Assembly (NCBI GenBank): GCA_020444045.1
Contig: JAHLLS010000015.1
Coordinates: 1-64,000, forward strand
Direction: 5' to 3'
Length of the DNA: 64,000 bases
Origin: Deltaproteobacteria bacterium
GTDB lineage: Bacteria; Desulfobacterota; Desulfobacteria; Desulfobacterales; UBA5852
The position numbers and the translations under genes are program-made. This document shows, piece after piece, positions 44,371 to 53,670 of the stretch. How positions within the stretch are numbered: position 1 is the stretch's first letter; every line of letters begins with the position of its first letter. Below the pieces are notes generated by a model that saw only the letters and a list, made by a program, of their open reading frames with translations, searched no databases and was not told where the DNA came from.

Positions 44371-44385
44371 GCATAAAATATGCCA
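44371..44385 (-). promoter_or_regulatory. Sigma-54-like promoter of the second Hdr locus
   Basis: Read on the minus strand, TGGCATATTTTATGC has GG and GC separated by 10 bases and keeps TGGCA, but has ATGC in place of TTGC. Transcription would start near 44360, giving a leader of about 160 bases before the receiver gene. Weaker than the promoter at 16628. Confidence 0.55.
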
Positions 44386-44541
44386 CTTTGAATGGATAGG
44401 GTAAAACTCATTGATATATATATAAAATATCACGTTAAAGGGAAGAAAAGTATTGACGTCGCGATACAGGCGTTAAATGGGATGCAATTGGTTGATGCCA
44501 TTGGCAATCATTGCAAAAAACAAACTGTTGCGTTGATGGGA

Positions 44542-44574
44542 GTGTTGCGCAACGTTATGTTGCTATTGCAACAC
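44542..44574. promoter_or_regulatory. Palindromic GTTGC/GCAAC sites, candidate activator-binding region
   Basis: GTTGCGCAAC (44544-44553) is a perfect palindrome and TGTTGC-TATT-GCAACA (44558-44573) is a second; their outer ends also pair (GTGTTGC with GCAACAC). They lie about 170 bases upstream of the sigma-54-like promoter, the usual position for enhancer sites. The binding protein is unknown. Confidence 0.5.
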
Positions 44575-44682
44575 CATTGCGGGTGGGTTTAAGCGTAAGA
44601 CGCGGTCCGCCTGCCGTCACCGATCCGACATGACCACGCCGGCCGCTGGGGCAACCGATGGCTATAGATTTCGGCCCGTGGG

Positions 44683-46230
44683 TCAGGGCACGGGAAGCGA
44701 TAGCGTAAAGGAGGTTCTTTTTCCGGGCTCACTTTCGACCTGGACGCTTCCCTGGTGGTCCTGGAGGATGCCGTAGAGCGTCGAAAGGCCAAGCCCGACG
44801 CCATAGCCTTCGTTTTTGGTCGTATAGAAAGGCTCAAAAATATGAGGCAAATCTTTTTCAGAAATGCCCGTTCCGGTGTCGCTGACGGTCAAGTGGACAG
44901 CATGCATGGCTTCAACGTACGAAGCGGTAAGGGTCAAGGTGCCGCCTTGCGGCATGGCGTCGGCACTGTTGAAGACGAGGTTGATGATGCATTGCTGCAG
45001 TTGGTTGAAGTCCCCGTTTATATCGGGAAGCCGGTCTCCAATGTGCTGCTCGAGGCGAATATTGTTGAGTTCCAGCTTGTGCTGACAAAGCAGGATGCAG
45101 CGCTGCACTAGATCGGAAACGGCAACAGGCCCGAACGCTGTTTCCGACTTGCGTGAAAAGGTCAACAGGTTGGAGACAATCTGGGAGCACCGGCTGGTTT
45201 CTTTTTCCACCAGGTCCAGATAGCGGGTAAATTTTTCCATTTGATCCGAAGAAACAGTGCCTCTTCCGAGAATTCGCAGCATCAAGCGGCAGTAGTTCAA
45301 GATCCCGGCCAGGGGATTGTTGATCTCATGCACGACGCTGGCCGCCAGGCGCCCCAGTGACATCATTTTGTCCTGGTGCAGGATACGGGCCTGGTCTTCC
45401 ACCTCCCTTTCGAGGCGGCGGATCTCCCGCAAGTCCCTGACGAAGCACACGGTGCCGGGTTCCTGGTCGGGGATATCGACCTGCGCCACCGACATTTGCA
45501 CCGGGATGCGCTGACCCTTTAAGCCGCAGAGCGTTGTTTCAAAAAGAGACTGGCGACGGCGGCCGCTACGATCTTTGTCCTGCAGCAACAGTTTCAAACG
45601 GGCCTCTTCTTCCGGCAGTAGAAAGCGGCCCAGGTGCATCTTGTGGAGCACTTCCGATTTGTCGCAGCCCAGCATGTCCTGGGCGCTTTGATTGAACGTC
45701 ACGACGACATCATCGGGGTCGCAGCCGATAATCCCGTCCAGCGAACTTTCGATGAGGCTGTTCTGGAAGGTAAAGGCCGCCATGAGCTCACGGGTGGTAT
45801 CGTTCCAGCCTTTTTCCAGAAAGGTGGTATAGTCTTTCAGCTGTTTGCGGTCTTCGAAGCGTGCCCGGGCCCTTTCCAGGGCGACGGCCAGCGCTTCGCT
45901 GTGCAGCGGTTTGGTGATGAAGTCCGAGGCATCCAGTTGAAGAGCCCTGATGGCCAAATCCATTTCACCAAAGGCCGTGGCCACAATAACTTCGATATCC
46001 GGGAAGTTTTTCTTCACGGTTTCCAGGACAGCAATACCGTCCATGCCCGGCATGCGGACATCCGTAATGACGATCTGGGGGCGGACCTCTTCGCAAAGCG
46101 CAAGACCGTTCTTACCATTGTCGGCCGTGAAAACAGCATAGCCGGCGTCTTCCAGCGTGATGCGCGTTACGCGCCGAATCCCTTCCTCGTCATCAATCAG
46201 AACAATGCGCCAGCCGTTTTTGTCCATCAT
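44683..46230 (-). CDS. Hybrid sensor: receiver - PAS - histidine kinase
   Basis: A 515-residue cytoplasmic protein. The N-terminal receiver (IVLIDDEEG, phospho-acceptor in VITDVRMPGMDG, lysine in ITKPLH) is followed by a PAS domain (SLDGIIGCDPDD), a HisKA domain (histidine in ASVVHEINNPLAG) and HATPase (NLVFNSADAMP, DTGTGI, GVGLGLSTLYG). It precedes the second Hdr locus, which contains an HdrA with its own receiver and a degenerate receiver. The kinase is the nearest candidate phosphate source for both; this is inference. AGGGAG stands about 10 bases before the ATG at 46230. Confidence 0.88.
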   Translation of the reverse strand: MMDKNGWRIVLIDDEEGIRRVTRITLEDAGYAVFTADNGKNGLALCEEVRPQIVITDVRMPGMDGIAVLETVKKNFPDIEVIVATAFGEMDLAIRALQLDASDFITKPLHSEALAVALERARARFEDRKQLKDYTTFLEKGWNDTTRELMAAFTFQNSLIESSLDGIIGCDPDDVVVTFNQSAQDMLGCDKSEVLHKMHLGRFLLPEEEARLKLLLQDKDRSGRRRQSLFETTLCGLKGQRIPVQMSVAQVDIPDQEPGTVCFVRDLREIRRLEREVEDQARILHQDKMMSLGRLAASVVHEINNPLAGILNYCRLMLRILGRGTVSSDQMEKFTRYLDLVEKETSRCSQIVSNLLTFSRKSETAFGPVAVSDLVQRCILLCQHKLELNNIRLEQHIGDRLPDINGDFNQLQQCIINLVFNSADAMPQGGTLTLTASYVEAMHAVHLTVSDTGTGISEKDLPHIFEPFYTTKNEGYGVGLGLSTLYGILQDHQGSVQVESEPGKRTSFTLSLPVP

Positions 46231-46520
46231 AACATGATGTCTCCCTGGTGGTGGGGGCGGAATATCGTCGGTGAGGGGCGGACGATGTCATCAGATTTAG
46301 CAGCCATTTAAAAAAAAATGAAGCGAAAATTCGGGACAGCAACCCCGCGGGATGCCGAATCCCCGGGCCGATGGGATCCCCAGGGCGAGGCGCTCTCGTG
46401 GTTTGACGGCGATTGGCAATTGCACTACAAGAGGGAGAAACCCCGTGCGACGGCGATACCGACCATGTTGTCGCGAACGACCCGCAGGAACGCAATTCCA
46501 AATGCAATGGAGATCGAACC
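46231..46520. other. Divergent intergenic region between hybrid kinase and metallo-hydrolase genes
   Basis: These 290 bases separate two divergent genes and must hold both promoters. Seen: ATTCGG/CCGAAT arms at about 46327-46358 and an A9 run at 46309-46318, which is a T-run on the minus strand. No -35/-10 or -24/-12 pair stood out, and no gene is apparent. Confidence 0.35.
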
Positions 46521-47270
46521 ATGACACACTATAAAATCCATCCTATCGTGCTGGGCACCAAGGTGTTTGACAAAGGCATGATGACCTATCAGCATCATTA
46601 CGGACGGGAATTCGTCATACCCATCTATGCCTGGTATCTTGAGGGCGGGGACCAAACGATTCTGGTGGACACCGGTGAGATGAGCCCGATCCAGTCACCG
46701 GAGCGTGAATCCGCTATCGGCGGCAAAATATACACGTTCGAGGAGGGGCTGGCCCGCTGGGGACTGACACCGGATGCGATCGATGTGGTCATCCACACCC
46801 ACCTGCACAACGACCACTGTGAAAACGACTACAAGTGCCGCAATGCTGTTTTCTACGCTCATGCTAATGAACTGGCGCATATTCACGACCCGCATCCGCT
46901 CGATTTCCGTTATCTGGAGGATTACATCGAAGACGTCGAGGAAAACGGCCAACTGCGGATCGTCAACGAAGATCGGGAAGTGCTCCCCGGCATTCGATTG
47001 ATGCACACGCCGGTGCATACCGAAGGCGGCCTTTCCGTAATCGTAGATACGACAGAGGGTCGTGCCGTCATCACGGGGTTTTGCGTGATCGAGGAGAATT
47101 TTTTCCCCCCCAAGGAAATCCGGGCCATGGAGATGGACGTGATCCCGCCGGGGACACCGGTCAATGTCTACCGCGCTTATGATATCATGCAGGACGTCAA
47201 AGCCATGGCCGACATCCTGATCCCCCTGCATGAACCGAAGTTTGCTTCGGTGGAAACGATTCCGGCCTGA
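46521..47270 (+). CDS. Metallo-beta-lactamase-fold hydrolase, AHL-lactonase-like family
   Basis: A 249-residue metallo-hydrolase from the ATG at 46521, with GGAG upstream; a frame from 46413 lacks a site and adds a non-homologous lead. The zinc motif HTHLHNDH (HxHxDH) is intact, preceded by ILVDTGEMSP. Further metal-site regions are MHTPVHTEGGLSV and the histidine in LIPLHEP near the end. The family includes N-acyl-homoserine lactonases and other esterases, so the substrate is uncertain. A small membrane-protein gene follows 26 bases downstream. Confidence 0.75.
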   Translation: MTHYKIHPIVLGTKVFDKGMMTYQHHYGREFVIPIYAWYLEGGDQTILVDTGEMSPIQSPERESAIGGKIYTFEEGLARWGLTPDAIDVVIHTHLHNDHCENDYKCRNAVFYAHANELAHIHDPHPLDFRYLEDYIEDVEENGQLRIVNEDREVLPGIRLMHTPVHTEGGLSVIVDTTEGRAVITGFCVIEENFFPPKEIRAMEMDVIPPGTPVNVYRAYDIMQDVKAMADILIPLHEPKFASVETIPA

Positions 47271-47296
47271 CGCGCTCATTTTGAAAGGTATTGGCG

Positions 47297-47515
47297 ATGC
47301 TCAAACTATTGGACCCCATCCCCTACCTGCCGCTGATCCTGCTGGCCGTTTTCATGCTGCTGGCGCCGTTCCGGCCCATGCCGCACGTGCTGGAAAAGCT
47401 GATCATGCTGAAAAACGGCACCTTGACGCGGCCCCTGGATATCTTCGATCTGTTTTTCCACCTTGCCCCCAGCGTGATCCTTTTGCTGAAATGGATCCGG
47501 GGGATGCAGTCCTGA
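47297..47515 (+). CDS. Small conserved-looking membrane protein
   Basis: A 72-residue product starting at the ATG at 47297. One hydrophobic segment lies at about 8-25 (PYLPLILLAVFMLLAPF) and a second weaker one near the end (LFFHLAPSVILLLKW). Between them is a basic-amphipathic stretch (HVLEKLIMLKNGTLTRP). The pattern resembles short membrane proteins that accompany transporters, but I cannot name a family. It likely shares the transcript of the metallo-hydrolase. Confidence 0.6.
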   Translation: MLKLLDPIPYLPLILLAVFMLLAPFRPMPHVLEKLIMLKNGTLTRPLDIFDLFFHLAPSVILLLKWIRGMQS

Positions 47516-47639
47516 CGGGCGGGGTGCAGAATCGAAATCGGGATTGCTATCGCAATCAAACAAGGTAAGGGGTGCGCACACTGCCGGATTCGACCCCGAT
47601 CCCCAGCGATTTCGAATCCGATGAGATCAAAATCCGAAT

Positions 47640-47671
47640 GGGGTTTTCAGGGCGGGTTTTAAGCCCCTTTT
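47640..47671 (+). terminator. Possible intrinsic terminator after the small membrane-protein gene
   Basis: GGGGTTT (47640-47646) pairs with AAGCCCC (47661-47667, one G-T pair), followed by TTTT. A further hairpin GATTGC-TATC-GCAATC lies upstream at about 47544-47559. The site touches the stop of the convergent acyltransferase gene. Confidence 0.4.
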
Positions 47672-48279
47672 CAGCAGGGTGGTTTCAATTCGGAGCGGAC
47701 CAGGGCATGGCTTTCCTGCCGGGGGAATTTACCGCTGATGGGCCGGTAGAACTCCCGGATGGCAATCATGTCACGTTCGATATCGCCGGTGGGATAAAAG
47801 AGGGGACCGAAGCCGCCGACCTTGCGGTCGTAGTCCAGAAAACCGAGGGCAATGGGGACATCGGCTCCGCAGGCGATATGATAAAAACCGGTCTTCCAGT
47901 ATTGGACCCGTTTGCGGGTTCCGGACGGCGGGACGACCAATGCCATTTGCGGACGCTGTTGGAACATATCGATGGCCTGGGCCACCACGTTGCGGGAGCG
48001 GGTGCGGTCGATGGGCAGGGCGCCCAACCACCGGAACAGCGGTCCCAGGGGCCAACGGAACCAGGCATCTTTCATCATGATCTGGGGTCTGAGTTTATAG
48101 ATGAAGGCGAAACACAGGGTGTAAATAAAATCCCAGTTCGAGGTATGCGGGGCCGCGATAACGACGTAACGGTCCAGCTCCGGTTTATCCCCTTCAGCTT
48201 TCCATCCCGTGCATTTTAAAACGAACAGCGACAGCCAGCGCATCAGTGTCCGAATGATCGTGGTTTCGTGAATGGTCAT
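47671..48279 (-). CDS. Lysophospholipid acyltransferase family protein (PlsC-type)
   Basis: A 202-residue protein from the ATG at 48279 (AGGGAA upstream); a longer frame to 48348 lacks a site. It has the acyltransferase motif HTSNWD (HX4D), an ALPIDRTRSRNVV segment (second motif), VVPPSGTRKR as the third and a hydrophobic stretch near residues 40-60. Members move acyl groups to lysophosphatidate or other acceptors at the inner membrane. It is shorter than housekeeping PlsC and has PPSGTR where PlsC has PEGTR, so the acceptor may differ. Confidence 0.8.
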   Translation of the reverse strand: MTIHETTIIRTLMRWLSLFVLKCTGWKAEGDKPELDRYVVIAAPHTSNWDFIYTLCFAFIYKLRPQIMMKDAWFRWPLGPLFRWLGALPIDRTRSRNVVAQAIDMFQQRPQMALVVPPSGTRKRVQYWKTGFYHIACGADVPIALGFLDYDRKVGGFGPLFYPTGDIERDMIAIREFYRPISGKFPRQESHALVRSELKPPC

Positions 48280-48550
48280 CGTATTTCCCTGTTGTGGGGC
48301 CCATGGATAACATCCAGCCCGTTTTGCAACGGGAACCGGACACTGCATAACGTATCGCTTTTCTATGTGAAAGCATCGGCGGGGGGAACGGTTAACTGGC
48401 GTTTTACAAATGTTTTACAAGGGGGTGGGGTGTTTACCGATTGCAAATCGGGCCGGCCGGGGAGGCAGGGCTGTTGTCGACCTGCCGGTTGGCAACTCCT
48501 CGGGCGCGGCGGCCGGTGCATTTGTCGGTGGCGAATCTTCCGGCAACGGT

Positions 48551-49039
48551 TCAGTCGGCTTCGCGGTACAGGGCCAGAATACCGGAGCGGGCCAGTTTTT
48601 TAATGCCCATGGGTTCCAGCAGATGCACAAGGGCATTAATTTTATCGTGACTGCCGGTGGCCTCGACAATATAATGACTCGTTCCGGTATCGACGATGCG
48701 GCCGCGAAACGTTTCCACGATACTGCGGATTTCAGGCCGGTCCGCCGGTGCGGCCTTGACGCAGATCAGCGCCATTTCCCGCCGCACGGACTTTTCACCG
48801 GCCATGTCGCGCACCTTGATGACGTTGACCAACCGCCGCAGCTGTTTCATGATCTGTTCCAGCTGATCAGGATTGGCGCGTGTGGTAATGGTGATGCGGG
48901 ACATCCGGGGATTGGCCGTGGGGGCGCCGCAAATGGTTTCGATATTGTAGTTGCGGCTGGCAAACAGCCCCGAAACCCGGGCCGTTACACCGGGTTCATT
49001 TTCCACCAGCATGGTCAGGGTATGATAATCAGTTTCCAT
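48551..49039 (-). CDS. ilvN: Acetolactate synthase small (regulatory) subunit
   Basis: A 162-residue IlvN/IlvH: N-terminal ACT domain (LTMLVENEPGVTARVSGLFASRNYNIE), then a strand with ITITTRA, and a C-terminal half (VKVRDMAGEKSVRREMALICVKA) typical of the family. It gives valine feedback control to the large subunit IlvB, which is not encoded in this window. The start ATG at 49039 begins METDYHTLTM. It lies in a 271-base-flanked position with no partner operon visible. Confidence 0.9.
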   Translation of the reverse strand: METDYHTLTMLVENEPGVTARVSGLFASRNYNIETICGAPTANPRMSRITITTRANPDQLEQIMKQLRRLVNVIKVRDMAGEKSVRREMALICVKAAPADRPEIRSIVETFRGRIVDTGTSHYIVEATGSHDKINALVHLLEPMGIKKLARSGILALYREAD

Positions 49040-49119
49040 AAACCGGTCTCATACCAGATGCGTCGCTCCGGAGCAATTGCCATCAATCACCATCGCAACC
49101 TTTCATTCCAATCGACGTC

Positions 49120-51645
49120 ATGACGCTATCTCAACTGAATGCACTTCCGGTATCCGCCGTTTTTGATGACGTGCGCCGCGCTCTGGGCGACTGTCGGAAT
49201 GCGGTTTTGCAGGCCCCGCCCGGCGCCGGCAAGACCACCGGTGTGCCGCTGGCCCTCCTGAATGCGCCCTGGCTGGATGGGAAGCGGATCGTCATGCTCG
49301 AACCCCGCCGGCTGGCAACGCGGGCGGCAGCTTTTCGGCTGGCCGATCTTTTGGACGAACCGGTGGGGCGAACCGTCGGTTACCGCGTCCGGATGGACAG
49401 CCGGGTGGGGCCGCAGGGCCGGATCGAAGTGGTTACCGAGGGGGTGCTGACGCGCATGCTGCAGTCCGACCCGGCCCTGTCTGGTGTGGGGCTGGTGATT
49501 TTTGACGAGTATCACGAGCGCAGCCTCGAAGCGGACTTGGCGCTGGCGCTCTGTCGCGATATCCAGGGGGTCCTCAATGACGACCTGCGACTGCTCGTTA
49601 TGTCGGCCACGCTGGATGTTGATCGGGTGGCGGACCTGCTGGGCCGGGCACCGGTTCTGACCTGCCCCGGACAATCCTACCCGGTGGAGACCGTCTATCG
49701 CGAACGACCCAGCGGGCAGACGGTGGAAGGGGCCGTCGTAGCCACGATTCGGGAGGCCGTTGCGGAAGGGCGCGGCAGCATGCTCGTTTTCCTTCCCGGG
49801 GCCGCTGAAATTCGCCGGGTTGCCAAACAGCTGGAAGCGTCTTCACTCGGACCCGCCTGGCGTATTGCCCCCCTCTATGGCAACCTCTCATTGGCATCAC
49901 AGACGTCCGCCATCCTGCCGGCTGCCAATGGCCAATACAAAATTGTCCTGGCCACGTCCATTGCCGAGACCAGTCTGACCATCGAGGGGATTCGTGTCGT
50001 GGTGGACAGCGGACTGAGCCGGGTTCCGCGGTTTGATGTGGGCAGCGGCCTTACCCGTCTGGTGACACTGCCGGTGACAAGGGCCTCCGCCGATCAACGC
50101 CGCGGCCGGGCCGGGCGCATGACAGCAGGGACCTGTTTTCGTCTCTGGTCCCGGGAACAGCACGCGGGGCTGATACCGCAGGCGCGGCCGGCCATTCTGG
50201 AGGCTGATCTGGCACCGCTGGCACTGGAACTGGCCCTGTGGGGCCTCACCGATGCGACCTCCCTGGACTGGCTCGACCCGCCGCCCCCGGCGGCTTTGCA
50301 GCAAGCGCGTGACTTGCTGATGCGTCTGGCAGCGTTGGATCGTGAGGGACGTATTACGGACCACGGTCGCCAAATGGCCACCCTGCCGCTGCATCCCCGG
50401 CTGGCCCATATGGTACTGAAAGCGATGGCGGGCGGCACAGGTGATCTGGCCTGCGACCTGGCGGCCCTGCTGAGCGAACGGGACATCGTGCGCTTCGGGC
50501 CGGGTGAGCGTGATGCCGACCTGCGCCTGCGGTTGGATATCCTGGCTCAATTTCGACGGGAAAGACATTTTCATGACCCATCCGGCATTGTGGATAAATC
50601 CGCCTGCCGGCGGGTGATCCAGGTGTCGGACAACCTTCGTCGTCGGCTGGCAATCACCGGTCGGTGCGACGACCACAACATGGCTGGCGTTCTCTTGGCA
50701 TGGGCCTATCCCGACCGTATTGCCCAGCGCCGGGATGGCCATTCCGGCCGATTTCTTCTCGCGGGTGGCCGGGGCGCCTATCTGGATGCGGCCGAACCAC
50801 TTGCCGCGTCAGATTACCTGGTGGCAGCCACGCTGGACGGTGAGCGTCGGGAAGCCCGGATTTTTCTTGGGGCGGCCATGACGCTCAACTCCCTGTACGA
50901 TCATTTCGAGGCTGACATGCACCGGGAGGAAAAGGTGGACTGGGACACCGAACGGCAGGCTGTCCGGGCTGAGCGTCATCTGAGACTGGGGGCTTTACGC
51001 ATCAAAATCGAACCGCTGGCCGCCATCCCTGACGAAGCCCGCCAGGCGGCCTTGCTGAAAGGCCTCCGTCTGACCGGTCTGGCGTGCCTGCCCTGGACCA
51101 AAAACCAGCGGACCTTGCAGGCACGGGTGTTGTTCCTGCGCCGGCATCTGGACGAGCGCGAAGAATGGCCGGATATTTCCGATGCCGCGCTGACCGAGAC
51201 TCTTGAAAGCTGGCTGGGACCTTATCTTAGCGGCATATCACGCCTCAATGATCTGAAACGGATCGACCTGTCGGCAGCCCTGAGGGCGCATTTGTCCTGG
51301 AGGCAGCAGCAGCGCCTGGACCTCCTGGCGCCGACCCATCTGACCGTTCCCAGCGGGTCCCGCCGTCCCATCGATTACAGCGGAGATATTCCGGTGCTGG
51401 CGGTACGCATCCAGGAGATGTTCGGTGCCCGCGAGACGCCGACGCTTGCGGAGGGCCGCCAGCCCCTGTTGCTCCATCTGCTTTCCCCGGCCGGCCGTCC
51501 GGCCCAGATCACCCAGGATCTGGGCGGTTTCTGGGAAAACAGCTACCCGGCCGTCAAAAAGGAGTTGAAAGGACGCTACCCCAAGCATCACTGGCCGGAT
51601 GATCCGCTGAGCGCCCAGCCCTCAGCGCGTGTGCGCCCGCGTTGA
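49120..51645 (+). CDS. hrpB: HrpB-type ATP-dependent RNA helicase
   Basis: An 841-residue DEAH-type helicase close in length to HrpB of other bacteria. Motifs: Walker A APPGAGKTTGVPLALL (residues 29-44), DEYHERS, SATLD, TSIAETSLTIEG and QRRGRAGRMTAGTCFRL. The long C-terminal region fits HrpB (ending LKGRYPKHHWPDDPL). Substrate and cell function of HrpB are not well known. The gene starts 80 bases from the divergent ilvN start. All motifs are intact. Confidence 0.93.
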   Translation: MTLSQLNALPVSAVFDDVRRALGDCRNAVLQAPPGAGKTTGVPLALLNAPWLDGKRIVMLEPRRLATRAAAFRLADLLDEPVGRTVGYRVRMDSRVGPQGRIEVVTEGVLTRMLQSDPALSGVGLVIFDEYHERSLEADLALALCRDIQGVLNDDLRLLVMSATLDVDRVADLLGRAPVLTCPGQSYPVETVYRERPSGQTVEGAVVATIREAVAEGRGSMLVFLPGAAEIRRVAKQLEASSLGPAWRIAPLYGNLSLASQTSAILPAANGQYKIVLATSIAETSLTIEGIRVVVDSGLSRVPRFDVGSGLTRLVTLPVTRASADQRRGRAGRMTAGTCFRLWSREQHAGLIPQARPAILEADLAPLALELALWGLTDATSLDWLDPPPPAALQQARDLLMRLAALDREGRITDHGRQMATLPLHPRLAHMVLKAMAGGTGDLACDLAALLSERDIVRFGPGERDADLRLRLDILAQFRRERHFHDPSGIVDKSACRRVIQVSDNLRRRLAITGRCDDHNMAGVLLAWAYPDRIAQRRDGHSGRFLLAGGRGAYLDAAEPLAASDYLVAATLDGERREARIFLGAAMTLNSLYDHFEADMHREEKVDWDTERQAVRAERHLRLGALRIKIEPLAAIPDEARQAALLKGLRLTGLACLPWTKNQRTLQARVLFLRRHLDEREEWPDISDAALTETLESWLGPYLSGISRLNDLKRIDLSAALRAHLSWRQQQRLDLLAPTHLTVPSGSRRPIDYSGDIPVLAVRIQEMFGARETPTLAEGRQPLLLHLLSPAGRPAQITQDLGGFWENSYPAVKKELKGRYPKHHWPDDPLSAQPSARVRPR

Positions 51646-51876
51646 TGTCCGCGAAGTGCGCGCCGCCGGAACGACCAAGGCAGGAGCGACCATTCGTGAA
51701 AGAGGTCCAAATCTGTTTTCCGGCGATGATCCTGAAAAGACTTTTTGCGTTTATTTTTGGGGAGATATGGTTTACAAGGCAGACGCATTCTGGTAGCCAT
51801 GGTGGCTGTTTTGAGAGCCTGGCCGGCGATGGTCGCCTGTTCGGTCGGAGGGGTTAAAAATTCTTCTGGTGCGCGT

Positions 51877-52728
51877 ATGTCGATGGATAGTTGGATAACG
51901 GTTCTGCTGGTTCTGCTGCCCACCGGGGTGGCGTTTTGGCTGGCCCGGGAAACATCCCGTTTGCGCGAGCGACTGCGGCGATTGAGCCGCACCGCCCAGT
52001 CCAAACAGAAACAGTATCAAAAGATCGAGACCCACCACGAGGACGAGGCGGACCTCCGGCAACGCACCGAGGAAAAACTGCGCAGTTATCTGCAGTTGAT
52101 GGACACCCTCATCAACACCATTCCCAACCCAATTTTTTTCAAGGATATCGACGGCGTTTTCCGGGGCTGCAACCAGGCCTTTGCCCGGGAGATCGTCGGA
52201 TTGACGCGGGATCGCATCATTGGCTGCAAGGCCGGGGATCTGGGCCCGCAAATACCCGATGAACTGGTGGCTTGCCTAAAGCGCAACGGTGTCCACAGTG
52301 CGACCTTCGAGGCCGAAATTCCCTGTGCGGACGGCCGCCGCCGGGACTTTCTGTTCACCACCGCCATGGTGGTCGGCGAGGGAGCCGAAAAGGCCGGCAG
52401 CGTCGGCGCCATGATGGATCTGACGGAAAAAAACCGTGCGGCTCGCGAGCGGGCCCAGAAAGAAAAATTTCAGGGGGTGCTGGAGACCGCCGGGGCGGTC
52501 TGCCATGAGCTCAACCAACCCCTCCAGGTGATTTCGGGCTATGCCGAGCTCATGATGGTCGACCTGGCCGAAGGCGACAAACATTATGGCCTGGCCGAGC
52601 AGATTCTCGAGCAGGTCGAGCGTATCGCCGACATCACCGGCAAGCTTCAGAAAATCACCCGCTATAAAACCATGGACTACGGTCGACACGCTAAGATCTT
52701 CGATATCCATCAATCCTCGGATGACTGA
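51877..52728 (+). CDS. Membrane-anchored PAS protein with HisKA but no ATPase domain
   Basis: About 283 residues from the ATG at 51877 (another at 51883). A transmembrane segment (about 6-22, ITVLLVLLPTGVAFWLA) is followed by a coiled coil, a PAS domain (INTIPNPIFFKDIDG) and a HisKA-like helix pair with the histidine in GAVCHELNQPLQVISG. The protein stops after the second helix (KLQKITRYKTMDYG) and has no N/G-box ATPase domain. It could be phosphorylated by another kinase or be a truncated kinase; the frame after the stop contains no obvious remnant of the missing domain. The ribosome site is weak. Confidence 0.65.
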   Translation: MSMDSWITVLLVLLPTGVAFWLARETSRLRERLRRLSRTAQSKQKQYQKIETHHEDEADLRQRTEEKLRSYLQLMDTLINTIPNPIFFKDIDGVFRGCNQAFAREIVGLTRDRIIGCKAGDLGPQIPDELVACLKRNGVHSATFEAEIPCADGRRRDFLFTTAMVVGEGAEKAGSVGAMMDLTEKNRAARERAQKEKFQGVLETAGAVCHELNQPLQVISGYAELMMVDLAEGDKHYGLAEQILEQVERIADITGKLQKITRYKTMDYGRHAKIFDIHQSSDD

Positions 52729-52839
52729 CCGATCGATGATCGAACGTGATGCGGGGTCAGAGATCCAATGGGCAGGCGCGCGAATGTATCCGGTTCCTGT
52801 CGTCTCCCAAGATCTGACCAACCAATACGCGAACCTTGA

Positions 52840-53670
52840 TCACGCCTGGCGAAGACCATTTCCTTCCGGTGATGGCAGGCGGTCCATCACCCTCGCTTCC
52901 ATCATCTTGATCATCTGGTGAAACGGCGAGCGGCGATGTTTCATTTTACGCGCCCAGTGGCCGAAAAGATCGCGCAACGGATCCACGAAATGCTCCGGCT
53001 CGATGCCGGTTTCCTCCACGATGTCGGTGGCTTCATCGGCAACGGCCTGCCACGCCGGAACAACCGGCTCCTCGGGTTGTACCAGGCTTTCTGCCGCCTG
53101 CCCGTCAGTCCCATAGGTCAAGGCGGATATCGTACTGGATTCGGCGGCAATGATCGTCCGGGATTGCCGGATATCCACTTCGACTCCGGCCAGTGTGTCC
53201 AGCCGCGATAGACCGGCTGATCCAGGGCCCCGCCGTCCGGACGCTTCCGGTGCAAACGACTTACCGATCAAGCGGTCGATGCGGCGCAGGGCCTTGCGAA
53301 TATCGCGCATTTCTTCCCGACTGAGATCCCCTTCAACCGTCACGGAGATTTCCTGACTGGCTTCAAAACCGAACCATTCCTGGGTTTCCGCGCGAGTACC
53401 TTCATAGGCGAAGCGTTCACTATCATCAGAGACGGCAAATTGCTGATGGACGGACATTCGTGCATCCCGTCCATAAACCGCTACGGTTTCCCGATCCATG
53501 GAAAGGGTGACGGTGTCGCCTTCCTTGGTATGCAGGGTGATGTCCTTGCTGACTTCCGAAACGGCTGCCAGGCGCAGACTTTGCGAGGCCTGGACTTCCC
53601 GGCCGGACAGGCCGGGTGTGTTAAACGGATACAATTCAAATGCATTGGATGATGCAATGGCAGCAGTCAT
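52840..53670 (-). CDS. Hypothetical protein, unknown function
   Basis: A 276-residue soluble-looking protein with no signal peptide. The N-terminal part is mixed with acidic segments (HTKEGDTVTLSMDRETV); the middle contains a charged helix with SREEMRDIRKALRRIDRLIG; the C-terminus ends in a basic helix (FGHWARKMKHRR). I cannot assign a family. It is divergent from the Yip1-like fragment at 53892. Length and clean start (GGGAGG-type site at about 53677-53682) support a real gene. Confidence 0.6.
   Translation of the reverse strand: MTAAIASSNAFELYPFNTPGLSGREVQASQSLRLAAVSEVSKDITLHTKEGDTVTLSMDRETVAVYGRDARMSVHQQFAVSDDSERFAYEGTRAETQEWFGFEASQEISVTVEGDLSREEMRDIRKALRRIDRLIGKSFAPEASGRRGPGSAGLSRLDTLAGVEVDIRQSRTIIAAESSTISALTYGTDGQAAESLVQPEEPVVPAWQAVADEATDIVEETGIEPEHFVDPLRDLFGHWARKMKHRRSPFHQMIKMMEARVMDRLPSPEGNGLRQA

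Larger units (their letters stand above)
44199..44682. other. 484-base intergenic region with promoter and operator signals
   Basis: No gene is apparent between the hybrid kinase stop and the degenerate receiver start. The stretch holds a sigma-54-like promoter (44371-44385), an AT-rich block (44409-44433) and palindromic GTTGC/GCAAC sites (44542-44574). The remainder shows no recognisable feature. Confidence 0.5.

Noticed and set aside
44542..44574. NifA-type upstream site (TGT-N10-ACA)
   Set aside because: One palindrome fits the TGT-N10-ACA pattern, but there is no nif gene or NifA in the window; kept only as a generic activator site.
46521..47270. Definite N-acyl-homoserine lactonase
   Set aside because: The zinc motif fits the fold, but many other hydrolases share it and no quorum-sensing genes are nearby, so only the family is reported.
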